Shown here: one piece after another, positions 35,122-44,190 of the stretch
Layout: the number at the start of each line of letters is the position of its first letter
How positions within the stretch are numbered: position 1 is the first letter of the stretch
NCBI RefSeq assembly: GCF_015550595.1
Contig: NZ_JADNBB010000035.1
Location: forward strand, 1 to 51,308
From: Parabacteroides goldsteinii
GTDB taxonomy: Bacteria > Bacteroidota > Bacteroidia > Bacteroidales > Tannerellaceae
Direction of reading: 5' to 3'
Length of the DNA: 51,308 nucleotides
The notes under the pieces: generated by a model
Database searches by the model: none
Told to the model about the DNA's origin: nothing
Seen by the model: the letters and a program-made list of their open reading frames with translations, nothing else
Position numbers and translations under genes: made by a program

Positions 35122-36525
35122 TTAGAAACAGCTTGACCCGTCATAGCAATGCGTACAAACACATTCCTTAGGCAAGCCGATCGATTGAATTAAATCTTCT
35201 ACGGTGTTAAATTTGAGCGTGGTGATGTTCAACTGTTCACGGATACGCTCAACAAGGTTATTATATTGTTCAGTACCAGTAGTCGCATACTTATCCAGAT
35301 CCTTAGCATCATCGCCCTCTATTTCTTTAACAATCCGGCGGGCAATAAGTTCGAGATGAGATTTGGAAGCAGAGAATCCGACAAACGGGCATGAATGCAA
35401 GATAGGAGGACATCCGATACGCATGTGTACCTCTTTTGCCCCATATCCGTACAATATATTTACATTATCGCGAAGCTGTGTTCCACGTACAATCGAGTCG
35501 TCACAGAAGATAACCCGCTTTCCACGCAACAGTTCACGATTTGGGATCAGTTTCATTTTAGCAACCAGGTCACGAACTGCCTGGTTAGCCGGAGTAAAGC
35601 TACGAGGCCATGTCGGTGTATATTTTACAATGGCGCGACGGTAAGGGATTCCCTTTCCTTCAGCATACCCCAAAGCCATACCGATACCCGAATCAGGAAT
35701 ACCGGATACGAAATCGGCTTCCACTTCATCCTTCTTTGCCATCGAAACACCGCTGGCATAACGTGAAGCGTCTACATTTACCCCTTCATATTCAGATACC
35801 GGATATCCATAGTAAACCCACAGGAAAGAACAAACCTGCATCTTTTTATTCGGTTTACGCAGTTGTGTCATCTTATCAGCTGTAAGATGTACGATTTCAC
35901 CCGGTCCTACATTATATTCTATTTCATATCCCAGATTCGGAAAACTACAAGGTTCGCTGGTGGCTGCATAAGCTCCCTCCTTCTTCCCGACCAGTATCGG
36001 CGTACGTCCCCATTTATCGCGGGCTGCAATAATACCGTCTTCGGTAAGGATCAGCATCGAGCAAGAACCTTTCACTTTTTCGAATACCAACTCTATTCCT
36101 TCCAGAAAAGTTCTTCCTTCAGATATCAATAATGAGATCAATTCTGTTTGATTGGTCTGTCCGGAACTTAATTCGGAGAAATGACAACCTTTATCCAGTA
36201 ATTCTTTCTCCAACTCATTCATATTATTCACTTTGGCAACCGTTACTACGGCATATTTACCCAGGTGAGAATTAATAAAGATCGGTTGAGGATCCGTGTC
36301 ACTGATGATACCGATACCAGAGTTTCCCTGAAACTTGTCCAGTTCACTTTCAAAACGTGTACGGAAATAAGAATTTTCGAGATTATGGATAGAACGCTTA
36401 AATACGCCATTATGGAGAGTTGCCATACCGCCTCTGCGGGTCCCCAAGTGAGAGTTGTAATCTGTGCCATAGAATAAATCGGTAGCACAAGCCGAGTTAG
36501 AAATAGTTCCGAAAAAACCACCCAT
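35122..36525 (-). CDS. amidophosphoribosyltransferase-like protein lacking the N-terminal cysteine
   Basis: The 467-residue protein is a PurF paralogue. The N-terminal Ntn-glutaminase-like domain starts [10 protein letters not shown], with Gly where PurF has the Cys that becomes the catalytic N-terminus. [10 protein letters not shown] and [13 protein letters not shown] recall the glutamine-site region. The phosphoribosyltransferase domain has the PRPP motif [14 protein letters not shown] and upstream [12 protein letters not shown]. Cysteines in [22 protein letters not shown] and [12 protein letters not shown] could hold the Fe-S cluster seen in Bacillus-type PurF. Glutamine-dependent activity looks lost; ammonia-dependent or different phosphoribosyl transfer is possible. 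First gene of the operon with pepT and gcvT. Confidence 0.88.
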   Translation of the reverse strand: MGGFFGTISNSACATDLFYGTDYNSHLGTRRGGMATLHNGVFKRSIHNLENSYFRTRFESELDKFQGNSGIGIISDTDPQPIFINSHLGKYAVVTVAKVNNMNELEKELLDKGCHFSELSSGQTNQTELISLLISEGRTFLEGIELVFEKVKGSCSMLILTEDGIIAARDKWGRTPILVGKKEGAYAATSEPCSFPNLGYEIEYNVGPGEIVHLTADKMTQLRKPNKKMQVCSFLWVYYGYPVSEYEGVNVDASRYASGVSMAKKDEVEADFVSGIPDSGIGMALGYAEGKGIPYRRAIVKYTPTWPRSFTPANQAVRDLVAKMKLIPNRELLRGKRVIFCDDSIVRGTQLRDNVNILYGYGAKEVHMRIGCPPILHSCPFVGFSASKSHLELIARRIVKEIEGDDAKDLDKYATTGTEQYNNLVERIREQLNITTLKFNTVEDLIQSIGLPKECVCTHCYDGSSCF

Positions 36526-36943
36526 TGTTCTTACTATTTTTGATTTTTAAATTAGGACACAAAGTTACAAGAATATTTATACATATACCAGAGTAGATCA
36601 TAATCTATCAAAAAATATGACCGGTTACCGCCTTATTACAAGCAAGCCTCTCCTTACTTCCTTGCCGATAAATCCGAAATAGAGTCATATACTTAAAACT
36701 GTTTCACCAAGAAGAAACAAGTGTTTCTCATAAGTGAAACAAGTGTTTCATCCTAGTGAAACAATCCGTTAATGCTAAAGAAACAATTCCCTCCCCAAAG
36801 GAAATGCCGAATCACCTCAGGGAAGAGCAACTCACAAGACTGCACAAGCCCCCAAGAGAACGGTAAACATTTTTTAACTACGTCGAAAATAAAAGGTTTC
36901 CAGCCATTTAGAAACAAATATCACTTCAGATAAACAAAAACGC
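36526..36943. other. intergenic region with GAAACA-type repeats
   Basis: This divergent region between the PurF-like gene and the SRP RNA promoter carries no gene. It contains GAAACAAGTGTTTC, an interrupted palindrome, at 36714-36727 and 36736-36749, with further GTTTCAC, GTGAAACA and GAAACAA half-copies from 36701 to 36786. The function is unknown; operator or RNA-hairpin roles are possible. Confidence 0.6.
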
Positions 36944-36973
36944 TTGCATTGTAAAAAATAATATCTACTTTTG
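36944..36973 (+). promoter_or_regulatory. promoter of the SRP RNA-tRNA unit
   Basis: TTGC (36944-36947), an 18-bp spacer and TACTTTTG (36966-36973) form a close match to the Bacteroidota promoter. The RNA starts 6 bp later at the GGG of the SRP RNA. Confidence 0.75.
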
Positions 36974-36978
36974 CACCC

Positions 36979-37074
36979 GGGTAAGTCCTATACGGCATGC
37001 TCCCTCGGAATCCCCCAGGGCTTGACCGCAGCAAGGGTACTTGGTTGTAGCGGCGCGATGTAGTAAGCTTACCC
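36979..37074 (+). ncRNA. ffs: signal recognition particle RNA, small bacterial type
   Basis: About 96 nt folded as one long hairpin. GGGTAAG (36979-36985) pairs with CTTACCC (37068-37074) to close it. The segments GGCATGCTCCC, GACCGCAGCAAGGGTA and GCGATGTAGTAAGC correspond to the conserved parts of bacterial 4.5S RNA, including the domain that binds Ffh. Only 4 nt separate it from the tRNA, and one promoter precedes both. Confidence 0.85.
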
Positions 37075-37078
37075 ACCT

Positions 37079-37152
37079 GCCTCTTTAGCTCAGTTGGCCA
37101 GAGCACGTGATTTGTAATCTCGGGGTCGTTGGTTCGAATCCGACAAGAGGCT
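37079..37152 (+). tRNA. tRNA-Thr (anticodon UGU)
   Basis: Acceptor arms GCCTCTT (37079-37085) and AAGAGGC (37145-37151) pair fully; the D arm GCTCAGTTGGCCAGAGC and the T arm with GGTTCGAATCC are standard. The anticodon loop TTTGTAA gives UGU, reading ACA. The anticodon stem has one U-U opposition at its centre (CGTGA against TCTCG). CCA is not encoded. It is processed from the same transcript as the SRP RNA. Confidence 0.95.
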
Positions 37153-37160
37153 CTCAGAAA

Positions 37161-37196
37161 GAGGAAGTTTATTTAAGTAAACTTCCTCTTTTTTTT
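37161..37196 (+). terminator. intrinsic terminator after tRNA-Thr
   Basis: GAGGAAGTTTA (37161-37171) and TAAACTTCCTC (37178-37188) form an 11-bp stem with a 6-nt loop, followed by eight T residues. Confidence 0.92.
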
Positions 37197-37266
37197 ATTA
37201 TCATAATTGCATATTCTTACAAAAGGATTAATTTTGCTGATATAAACTTTAAAACAGCAATATACG

Positions 37267-37794
37267 ATGGAAGAAAATAAAGGTCTACTATTAAAAAGTG
37301 CGATGACTTATGGCCTGGCCATGGGAATTTACTGGGTGATAAAGTATCTATTCTTTATTTTCAGCAACACAATCCCCGCTCTTAATATTGTCTATTTGGC
37401 ACTAACATTGTTGGTTCCGTTTATCGCCTACTATCTGACCAAACGATATAAACAAGACATCGGAGGAAAAATCAGTTTCTTTCACGCATGGCGATTCGGT
37501 ACGATGCTCTATTTCTTTGCCGCTCTGATCGTAGCACTGGAACATTTTGTATTTTTCCAGTTTATCGCACCGGCGGACTTTTTGTCTAACTCGATAAACC
37601 AGATGATAGATGTACTGAAAGATTCGCAGGTAAGCACCGAAATAATGGAGGCTGTAGGAAGAACGAACTTCACTCCTATCCACATGGCGATTCAAGGTAT
37701 CTTTAACAATATATTTTACGGTATCATACTTTCAATTCCGGTAGCTGCTATTATATGCAGAAATAACGAAACCGGAAATGTCGGACAAGAATAA
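37267..37794 (+). CDS. DUF4199-domain membrane protein
   Basis: The 175-residue protein has four hydrophobic helices (MTYGLAMGIYWVIKYLFFIF; IVYLALTLLVPFIAYYLTKR; WRFGTMLYFFAALIVALEHF; IFNNIFYGIILSIPVAAIIC) and the pattern of DUF4199. Its function is unknown. It precedes a GT2 glycosyltransferase gene by 20 bp; this pairing recurs in Bacteroidales, which suggests a shared role at the membrane. Confidence 0.86.
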   Translation: MEENKGLLLKSAMTYGLAMGIYWVIKYLFFIFSNTIPALNIVYLALTLLVPFIAYYLTKRYKQDIGGKISFFHAWRFGTMLYFFAALIVALEHFVFFQFIAPADFLSNSINQMIDVLKDSQVSTEIMEAVGRTNFTPIHMAIQGIFNNIFYGIILSIPVAAIICRNNETGNVGQE

Positions 37795-37814
37795 AAGGAG
37801 AAACAAAACAAATA

Positions 37815-38765
37815 ATGGACATATCAGTAGTTATTCCGTTGTATAACGAAGCTGAATCCCTTCCTGAGCTGGAAGCATGGATAGAGCGGGTAATGAAAGA
37901 AAACAACTTTAGTTACGAAGTTATATTTGTAAACGATGGAAGTACGGACAATTCATGGGAAGTAATCGAAGAGTTACAACAAAAGAATCCATGTGTCAGA
38001 GGTGTTAAATTCCGTCGCAACTATGGTAAATCACCCGGATTGCACTGTGGTTTCCAGCGTGCCAAAGGAGATGTGGTCATCACCATGGATGCCGACCTGC
38101 AAGACAGCCCCGACGAGATCCCCGAACTTTACCGTATGATAAAAGACGAAGGATACGATCTCGTTTCAGGATGGAAGAAGAAACGGTACGATCCATTATC
38201 CAAGACTATACCGACTAAGTTGTTCAATGCTACGGCACGTAAATTCTCCGGTATAAACAATCTCCATGATTTCAATTGTGGATTAAAAGCATATAAGAAT
38301 ATTGTAATAAAGAATATAGAGGTGTATAATGATATGCACCGGTATATTCCTTACCTGGCAAAGATCGCTGGTTTTAATAAGATCGCCGAAAAGGTGGTAC
38401 AACACCAGGCACGCAAATACGGGACAACCAAATTCGGACTAAATCGTTTCGTGAACGGTTATCTCGATCTGATTACGCTGTGGTTTACTTCCAAGTTCGG
38501 CAAGAAACCGATGCACTTTTTCGGCCTTTGGGGAAGCGTAATGTTCTTTATCGGTTTTATAGCTTTAGTAATCGTTCTGAGCATGAAACTGATCTCAATG
38601 TTTTCAGGTGATTTACGTCCGCTTGTGACTAATTCGCCTTATTTCTATATATCACTTACCGCAATGATACTAGGAACCCAAATGTTCCTTGCCGGATTTA
38701 TCGGAGAGTTGATATCCAGAAATGCCCCCAACCGGAACAATTATAAGATTGAATCGGAAATATAA
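37815..38765 (+). CDS. GT2-family glycosyltransferase (GtrB/DPM1-like)
   Basis: This 316-residue protein has an N-terminal GT-A domain with SVVIPLYNEAESLPELE, FVNDGSTDNSWE and MDADLQDSPDEIPEL (the metal-binding DxD region), and two C-terminal membrane helices (MHFFGLWGSVMFFIGFIALV; MILGTQMFLAGFIGELISR). The layout is that of polyprenyl-phosphate sugar transferases such as GtrB, which load a sugar onto undecaprenyl phosphate. The sugar is not deducible. Probably cotranscribed with the DUF4199 gene. Confidence 0.92.
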   Translation: MDISVVIPLYNEAESLPELEAWIERVMKENNFSYEVIFVNDGSTDNSWEVIEELQQKNPCVRGVKFRRNYGKSPGLHCGFQRAKGDVVITMDADLQDSPDEIPELYRMIKDEGYDLVSGWKKKRYDPLSKTIPTKLFNATARKFSGINNLHDFNCGLKAYKNIVIKNIEVYNDMHRYIPYLAKIAGFNKIAEKVVQHQARKYGTTKFGLNRFVNGYLDLITLWFTSKFGKKPMHFFGLWGSVMFFIGFIALVIVLSMKLISMFSGDLRPLVTNSPYFYISLTAMILGTQMFLAGFIGELISRNAPNRNNYKIESEI

Positions 38766-38837
38766 GATACGGGAAGTTTGTCCGTATTCCGGAACAAAGC
38801 GATCGAAGAGGTTAGCAAAAGGGAAACTTTTTAATAT

Positions 38838-39401
38838 ATGTCAATTATAGAAATAGTGTTACTAGCTATCGGTTTATCGATGGACAGTTTAGCCGTGTCT
38901 GTAACCGGCGGTGCGATGATTCGTAAATGCACCGCTTGTAATATGGTTAAGATAGGCTCTTTTATGGGGATCACACAGGCAGTAATGACCGCTCTTGGTT
39001 ATCTGACAGGCGTCGGATTCCAGAAATACATTACAGCATTCGACCACTGGATCGCTTTCATTCTTTTATTATACCTGGGAAGTAAAATGATTTACGACAG
39101 CACCCAGGAAGAGGATGAAGACTGTAAATCCAATCCGCTTTGCAACAAGACATTGTTCGGGTTAGCCATTGCTACGAGTATCGACGCCCTGGCAATCGGT
39201 ATATCGCTGGCTATCCTCAAATCGGATATTATCATCCAGGCCTTCCTGATCGGGATCGTTACCTTCCTGATGTCAGTTTCCGGTGTATACTTCGGAAGCC
39301 GCTTCGGACGTAAGGTCGACCTGAAACTCGACCTGATCGGCGGACTGATCCTGATCGGTATCGGAACTAAAATATTAATAGAACACATATTCTTCAGTTA
39401 A
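38838..39401 (+). CDS. mntP: manganese efflux pump MntP family
   Basis: This 187-residue protein has six membrane helices in two repeats, each with a conserved acidic motif: LSMDSLAVSVTGG in the first and ATSIDALAIGISLA in the second. MntP exports Mn(II). The 72-bp gap upstream contains a short hairpin (ATACGG 38767-38772 with CCGTAT 38782-38787) but no recognisable yybP-ykoY riboswitch. The IlvD-family gene begins 11 bp downstream. Confidence 0.92.
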   Translation: MSIIEIVLLAIGLSMDSLAVSVTGGAMIRKCTACNMVKIGSFMGITQAVMTALGYLTGVGFQKYITAFDHWIAFILLLYLGSKMIYDSTQEEDEDCKSNPLCNKTLFGLAIATSIDALAIGISLAILKSDIIIQAFLIGIVTFLMSVSGVYFGSRFGRKVDLKLDLIGGLILIGIGTKILIEHIFFS

Positions 39402-39412
39402 AAGAATAATTT

Positions 39413-41140
39413 ATGAAAAGTCAGGAGTTACGTAAACTGGCCCCGGAGATCGACTCGCTCAGACTCGGCAGCGGATGGAGTATCGACGACCTCAGCAAAC
39501 CCCAGATCATTGTCGAAAGCAGTTACGGACACAGCCATCCCGGTAGTGCACATCTGAATAAACTGGTCGAAGAAGCAGGGAAAGGCATCCACGATGCCGG
39601 AGGACGGGCTGCCAATTATTACGTAACCGATATCTGCGACGGAGAAGCACAGGGACATGACGGCATGAATTATTCACTTGTATCCCGCGATATCATGGCC
39701 GCCATGATGGAGATACATGTCAAAGCTACTCCATTCGATGCAGGCGTATTCATCACGAGTTGCGATAAATCCGTCCCGGCCCACCTAATGGCGATCGCCC
39801 GCCTGAATATGCCGGCCGTACTTGTTCCCGGAGGCATTATGAAAGCCGGCCCCAATCTGCTAACATTGGAGCAGATCGGCAAATATAACGCACAATACGA
39901 ACGTAAGGAGATCAGCGAAGAACAACTCCTGGCTTATAAAAAAGACGCCTGCCCTTCCTGTGGTGCCTGTTCTTTTATGGGAACAGCCTCTACTATGCAG
40001 GTAATGGCGGAAGCACTGGGTATCGCATTGCCCGGTTCAGCCTTGATCCCTACCCATATACATTATCTGAAAGATATTTCCCGCTACGCAGGTCAGCGGG
40101 CTGTCGAATTGGGGAATGAAGAACTGTTTCCCTCCGACATTCTGACTATCGAGGCCTTTAAAAACGCCATCATAATACACGCCGCCATAGCCGGTTCAAG
40201 CAATAGCCTGTTACATTTGCCGGCTATTGCACATGAACTAGGCTTAGAACTTCCTCCTGAACTGTTCGATGAAATTCATCGGCAGATCCCATTCCTGTTG
40301 AATATCCGGCCAAGTGGATTCTGGCCGGGCGAATATTTCTGGTATGCAGGAGGTGTACCGGCCATTATGGAAGAGCTTAAAGACGTTCTTAACTTGGATG
40401 TACGAACCGTCACAGGCAAATGCCTGGGAGAAAATCTTGAAACACTCCGGCAGAACGGCTTTTATGAAGGATGTCGGAAATACCTGCCTGCACTTGGAGT
40501 AAAAATAAGCGATATCATCAAACCCTTCGATAATCCGATCCGTAAACAAGGAGCAATTGCTATATTAAAAGGAAACCTGGCTCCGGAAGGTGCCGTTGTC
40601 AAACATGCAGCCATCTCTCCCAACCTGATGCAGGCCACATTGATCGCCCGTGTTTTCAATAAGGAAGAGGAGGCTTTACAGGCTGTATTACAAAAGGATA
40701 TTCATCCGGGCGATGCTGTTTTTATCCGCTATGAAGGTCCTAAAGGAAGTGGCATGCCCGAAATGTTCTATACGACAGAAGCCATTGCCTCCGATCCGGA
40801 ACTGGCAGAAAGTATCGCTCTGATTACCGACGGACGCTTCTCCGGTGCAACCCGTGGACCGGCCATTGGCCATGTCTCACCGGAAGCATACGAAGGCGGA
40901 CCTATCGCTTTGGTTGAAAACGGCGACTTGGTTCATATCGATATCCCAGCCCGGATACTGGAAATTACAGGAACAAACGGCGTACAACAGACACCGGAAG
41001 AAATAAATCAGATCCTACAGGAGCGCCGGAGACTATGGAACAAACCAGCTCCGCTTCAAACTCAAGGTATCCTCGATATTTTCACAAATAACAGCGTATC
41101 CCCCATGAAAGGAGCCTACATGGAGAACAGAAATGCTTAA
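39413..41140 (+). CDS. IlvD/Edd-family dehydratase
   Basis: The 575-residue protein belongs to the dihydroxy-acid/phosphogluconate dehydratase family. Cysteines expected to bind the Fe-S cluster appear in VTDICDGEAQGHDG, ITSCDKSVPAHLM and CPSCGACSFMGTAST; the C-terminal domain has YEGPKGSGMPEMFYTTEA and DGRFSGATRGPAIGHVSPE. There are no branched-chain biosynthesis genes around it, and the N-terminus (RLGSGWSIDDLSKPQIIVES) resembles the sugar-acid dehydratase branch more than classical IlvD. I therefore leave the substrate open: a sugar acid such as xylonate, arabinonate or gluconate, or dihydroxy-isovalerate. Confidence 0.88.
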   Translation: MKSQELRKLAPEIDSLRLGSGWSIDDLSKPQIIVESSYGHSHPGSAHLNKLVEEAGKGIHDAGGRAANYYVTDICDGEAQGHDGMNYSLVSRDIMAAMMEIHVKATPFDAGVFITSCDKSVPAHLMAIARLNMPAVLVPGGIMKAGPNLLTLEQIGKYNAQYERKEISEEQLLAYKKDACPSCGACSFMGTASTMQVMAEALGIALPGSALIPTHIHYLKDISRYAGQRAVELGNEELFPSDILTIEAFKNAIIIHAAIAGSSNSLLHLPAIAHELGLELPPELFDEIHRQIPFLLNIRPSGFWPGEYFWYAGGVPAIMEELKDVLNLDVRTVTGKCLGENLETLRQNGFYEGCRKYLPALGVKISDIIKPFDNPIRKQGAIAILKGNLAPEGAVVKHAAISPNLMQATLIARVFNKEEEALQAVLQKDIHPGDAVFIRYEGPKGSGMPEMFYTTEAIASDPELAESIALITDGRFSGATRGPAIGHVSPEAYEGGPIALVENGDLVHIDIPARILEITGTNGVQQTPEEINQILQERRRLWNKPAPLQTQGILDIFTNNSVSPMKGAYMENRNA

Positions 41141-41153
41141 GCCTTGATAATAG

Positions 41154-41182
41154 TTGAATCACAATAAATTTTAGTATCTTTG
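41154..41182 (+). promoter_or_regulatory. promoter of the ApbE gene
   Basis: TTG (41154-41156), an 18-bp spacer and TATCTTTG (41175-41182), an exact -7 consensus, lie 20 bp before the start codon. Confidence 0.65.
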
Positions 41183-41202
41183 CCGACCTAAAATTAAAAG
41201 AG

Positions 41203-42228
41203 ATGTATAAGAAGATCGGTTTTCTGGTAAGTCTGTGGATATTTATTCTCACTGCTTGCACAAACCAGAAACAATATTTTGAAGAGAGTGGTTCCGTATT
41301 TCATACAATCTATCATGTCAAATATGAAGCGTCCGAACTGCTGACAGACAAGATTGATGCTGAATTCCAAAAGTTTAATCTTTCATTGAATCCGTTCAAC
41401 CCGAATTCCATCATATCCAAGGTAAATCAGAACGAGCCTGTTGAAGCCGACGACTGGTTTATCGAAGTATTCAACAAAGCCCGGGAAGTCTCAGACCATT
41501 CCGATGGCGTTTTCGACATCACATGCGCCCCGTTGGTAAACCTGTGGGGATTTGGCTTCAGCAAAATGGACAGCATCACCCCACAGATGATCGACAGCAT
41601 CAAACAGTTTGTAGGTTACCGGAAAGTAAAACTGGACGGACGAAAAGTAGTGAAGGAAGATCCCCGCATTTTACTGAATTGTTCAGCCATTGCAAAAGGA
41701 TATGCGAGCGACATAATAGCTCGCCTGTTTGAACGCGAAGGTGTTAAGAATTATATGGTTGAGATTGGCGGTGAGGTTACCATGAAAGGTGTCAACCAGA
41801 ATGGAAACTGCTGGCGTATCGGTATTAACAAACCGGAAGACGATTCCACCGGAATAAGAAACGATATAGAAGAGGTTGTCCAGCTATGTAAAAAAGGCGG
41901 AGTAGCCACTTCGGGCAATTACCGGAATTATTATGTAAAAGACGGAAAAAAATATGCACATACGATCGATCCGCGTACAGGATACCCGTCTGAACAGAAT
42001 ATCTTAAGCGCAACTATTGTTGCAGATGACTGCATCACTGCCGACGCCTACGCTACGGCCTTCATGGCAATGGGTCTTGAAAAAGCACGCCAGGCAGCTA
42101 AAAACATCCCTGATATTGAATATTATGTAATCTACTCCGATGAAAATGGTAAACATCAGATAGAATACTCTGAAGGCATGCTCCAATATCTACCCAACAG
42201 GCAGTCTGAAGCAATACAGAATGAGTAA
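41203..42228 (+). CDS. apbE: ApbE-family FAD:protein FMN transferase
   Basis: The 341-residue lipoprotein (FILTACTNQ, lipidation at the Cys) attaches FMN from FAD to Ser/Thr of proteins such as NqrB, NqrC or RnfG. Motifs include GVFDITCAPLVNLWGFG, ILLNCSAIAKGYASDII, VEIGGEVTMKG, GVATSGNYRNYYV and the Mg-binding HTIDPRTGYPSE with DDCITADAYATAFMAMG. Length is typical. A cupin-like gene starts 9 bp later. The target flavoprotein is not in the window. Confidence 0.94.
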   Translation: MYKKIGFLVSLWIFILTACTNQKQYFEESGSVFHTIYHVKYEASELLTDKIDAEFQKFNLSLNPFNPNSIISKVNQNEPVEADDWFIEVFNKAREVSDHSDGVFDITCAPLVNLWGFGFSKMDSITPQMIDSIKQFVGYRKVKLDGRKVVKEDPRILLNCSAIAKGYASDIIARLFEREGVKNYMVEIGGEVTMKGVNQNGNCWRIGINKPEDDSTGIRNDIEEVVQLCKKGGVATSGNYRNYYVKDGKKYAHTIDPRTGYPSEQNILSATIVADDCITADAYATAFMAMGLEKARQAAKNIPDIEYYVIYSDENGKHQIEYSEGMLQYLPNRQSEAIQNE

Positions 42229-42237
42229 TATTTTTTT

Positions 42238-42615
42238 ATGAAGAATTTTTTTAATCAGTTTGAATGTAAAGAAGTTAAAGCAGGTGAAACAGCATACGAC
42301 ACAGAGTCGATTGGCAATGTCTTACTTTTTGTTACCTCCGGAACACTTCTTATCGACCCCCAAACATCGACTTCGGCCATAGAACTAAATGAAGGGTATT
42401 TTGTTTTGCTACCCGCAGAACAACGTTATATCATAACGGCCGTTACCGATGCACAAACAGTATTAATGTATGCAGGAAGTTTATCCGCCATGATCACGGA
42501 AGATCCGGAATGGGACCCGGAAAGACCGGTCGTCCTCCCGATATTCCCCTCATTGGCTAAAACGATCTACCTGCTCGAATCCTATCAGAAAGAGGCAAAG
42601 GCGAAGCTGAATTAA
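42238..42615 (+). CDS. small cupin-like protein
   Basis: I do not recognise a specific family for this 125-residue protein. The N-terminal part (KEVKAGETAYDTESIGNVLL, GTLLIDPQTS, NEGYFVLLPAEQRYII) has the beta-strand rhythm and GxL...P spacing of a cupin or AraC-type sensing domain without a DNA-binding part. It follows apbE by 9 bp. Its stop overlaps the stop codon of the convergent barrel-protein gene. Confidence 0.65.
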   Translation: MKNFFNQFECKEVKAGETAYDTESIGNVLLFVTSGTLLIDPQTSTSAIELNEGYFVLLPAEQRYIITAVTDAQTVLMYAGSLSAMITEDPEWDPERPVVLPIFPSLAKTIYLLESYQKEAKAKLN

Positions 42616-43835
42616 AAGCTTTTGATCAGGAATGACGGATTTATCCGTAAATAAACTCCGGCAGAAAAACTCGTTGCACTGCCGGACTTACTGACTCCGT
42701 CAACTCCTTGTTCATACATGTTAACAGGAAGATGCTGGTATATATCGACATCTACTCCCATAGAAAAACCTTTTCCGAAACTCCGGGAGTATTCAAACCC
42801 CAGATAGAACATATTCTGTCCGTCAAACGTAACACCTTCCGTGGATGTTGAAACAGCTCCATAGAAAGGACTGCCGAACATCGATATGAACTTATTGCTA
42901 TTCCAATAGGATGTTTTCACGCGGAAATCATAAATATCGGCCGAAGCGCGAACATAAAAACCGGACCCGCTATCATAAGGCCATAATTCACCGGCTTGCT
43001 GGTAATAACCGGTTACGTCAAATTCCAGATTGACATTCTTAAATATTGGATTTCCTGTATTCCATACTGCACCGGCACCAATTGCACCGTTCATCAAAGT
43101 CTGAACAGAATTTGTGTAGATCGTATCTATCTCTCCTCCCCGGTGCTGGGCAAGACCTTGCAGAGGTACATAGAAATGAAAACGAGATTCCGGATTGTTC
43201 AACTTATACCGTGCAGACAACCCGACCGTAAATGCTTCCTGGTGAGTATCTTCATGAAAGATAAAACTCTCCCAGTTCACCCACACATCGAAATCGAACC
43301 GGCGGGAATCGTATAACAATTGCAGGCCGGCCTCAGGATCAGCAGTCAGGTTCAGCTCCGGATTATATAACGGTTCGATCAGATTATGATTCGCTCCCCC
43401 ATAAATATCTCCTAATACTATATTTACATGATCCGACAAGGCCACCTGTGCACGAAAGAAAGGAAGTACATGGAATCCGTGCTGAAACTGGTTACCTTTC
43501 CAGGTTGCAATATCCTGATAAGCCAGGCTCGGATATTTAGTTGCCCCCCAGTAACGCAGCATATGCGCGCCCACCTCCAGCTTGATGTTACTTAACGGAT
43601 AGAAGGTCACTTTCGGTTGAACCCAAAGTCCCGGAAGTGAGTATCCTTTCATAATAGAACCCGTATATTCATTATCTTTGAAAAAGCTTATATTATCCAG
43701 CTCCACGGACAATTGTCCCTTTTTATCCGGATCAATCCTGTGGTCCGATTTAAATACACGTTCAGGAATCTGTGCAGAAGCAGTCTGTATAGCCAGCAAA
43801 CCGGCAAGCACAAGACAAATACCTATTATTTTCAT
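42612..43835 (-). CDS. outer-membrane beta-barrel protein of unknown function
   Basis: The 407-residue protein has a signal peptide (MKIIGICLVLAGLLAIQTASA, cut before QIPERV) and many alternating-residue strands with aromatic girdles (LEVGAHMLRYWGATKYPSL; VNIVLGDIYGGANHNL; FYLGFEYSRSFGKGFSMGV). It ends in VYLRINPSFLIKSF with a terminal Phe, the usual outer-membrane targeting signal. No specific family or substrate is recognised. A longer in-frame reading overlaps the RRM gene and was rejected. The 3' end overlaps the cupin-like gene on the other strand by 4 nt. Confidence 0.75.
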   Translation of the reverse strand: MKIIGICLVLAGLLAIQTASAQIPERVFKSDHRIDPDKKGQLSVELDNISFFKDNEYTGSIMKGYSLPGLWVQPKVTFYPLSNIKLEVGAHMLRYWGATKYPSLAYQDIATWKGNQFQHGFHVLPFFRAQVALSDHVNIVLGDIYGGANHNLIEPLYNPELNLTADPEAGLQLLYDSRRFDFDVWVNWESFIFHEDTHQEAFTVGLSARYKLNNPESRFHFYVPLQGLAQHRGGEIDTIYTNSVQTLMNGAIGAGAVWNTGNPIFKNVNLEFDVTGYYQQAGELWPYDSGSGFYVRASADIYDFRVKTSYWNSNKFISMFGSPFYGAVSTSTEGVTFDGQNMFYLGFEYSRSFGKGFSMGVDVDIYQHLPVNMYEQGVDGVSKSGSATSFSAGVYLRINPSFLIKSF

Positions 43836-43944
43836 TTGTTTTTTAAATTTGCAGCAAACGTAAGAAATTATCGGCATAAATAAAAAGGGATACGGAAGTT
43901 TTACCCACCGTATCCCTTTCAATATTTTATTTGCTAAAGCTAAC

Positions 43945-44190
43945 TCAACGTCTCGGAGTTGCTTCTTTAACAACCATCTGACGACCTTCGTATTCAGCAC
44001 CGTCCAATTCTTTGATCGCATTTCTTGCTTCGCTTTCATTTGTGAACTCAGCGAATGCAAAACCTTTAGATCTGTTAGTGTCGCGATCAATGATTAACTT
44101 TACTGATTCTACAACTCCATACTCTTCCAGAACCTGCTGTAAGTCAGATTCTCTAACCCGGTAGTTCAGGTTACCAATGTAAATATTCAT
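43945..44190 (-). CDS. RRM-domain RNA-binding protein
   Basis: This 81-residue protein is a single RNA recognition motif: RNP2 is NIYIGNLNY at residues 2-10 and RNP1 is KGFAFAEF near residue 43, with beta4 ending in VVKEATPRR. Such glycine-poor RRM proteins in Bacteroidota and cyanobacteria bind single-stranded RNA and some have been described as global post-transcriptional regulators or cold-responsive factors. The gene stands alone with a long upstream region of about 430 bp. Confidence 0.93.
   Translation of the reverse strand: MNIYIGNLNYRVRESDLQQVLEEYGVVESVKLIIDRDTNRSKGFAFAEFTNESEARNAIKELDGAEYEGRQMVVKEATPRR

Noticed and set aside
38766-38837. yybP-ykoY manganese riboswitch upstream of mntP
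   Set aside because: Only a 6-bp hairpin is present, and the gap is too short and lacks the conserved loops of that riboswitch.
39413-41140. Assignment as ilvD of branched-chain amino acid synthesis
   Set aside because: No ilv or leu genes are adjacent and the N-terminus looks more like sugar-acid dehydratases, so only the family is called.
43836-44090. N-terminal extension of the barrel-protein gene to 44090
   Set aside because: It would overlap the RRM gene out of frame and precede a perfect signal peptide; the start at 43835 explains the sequence.
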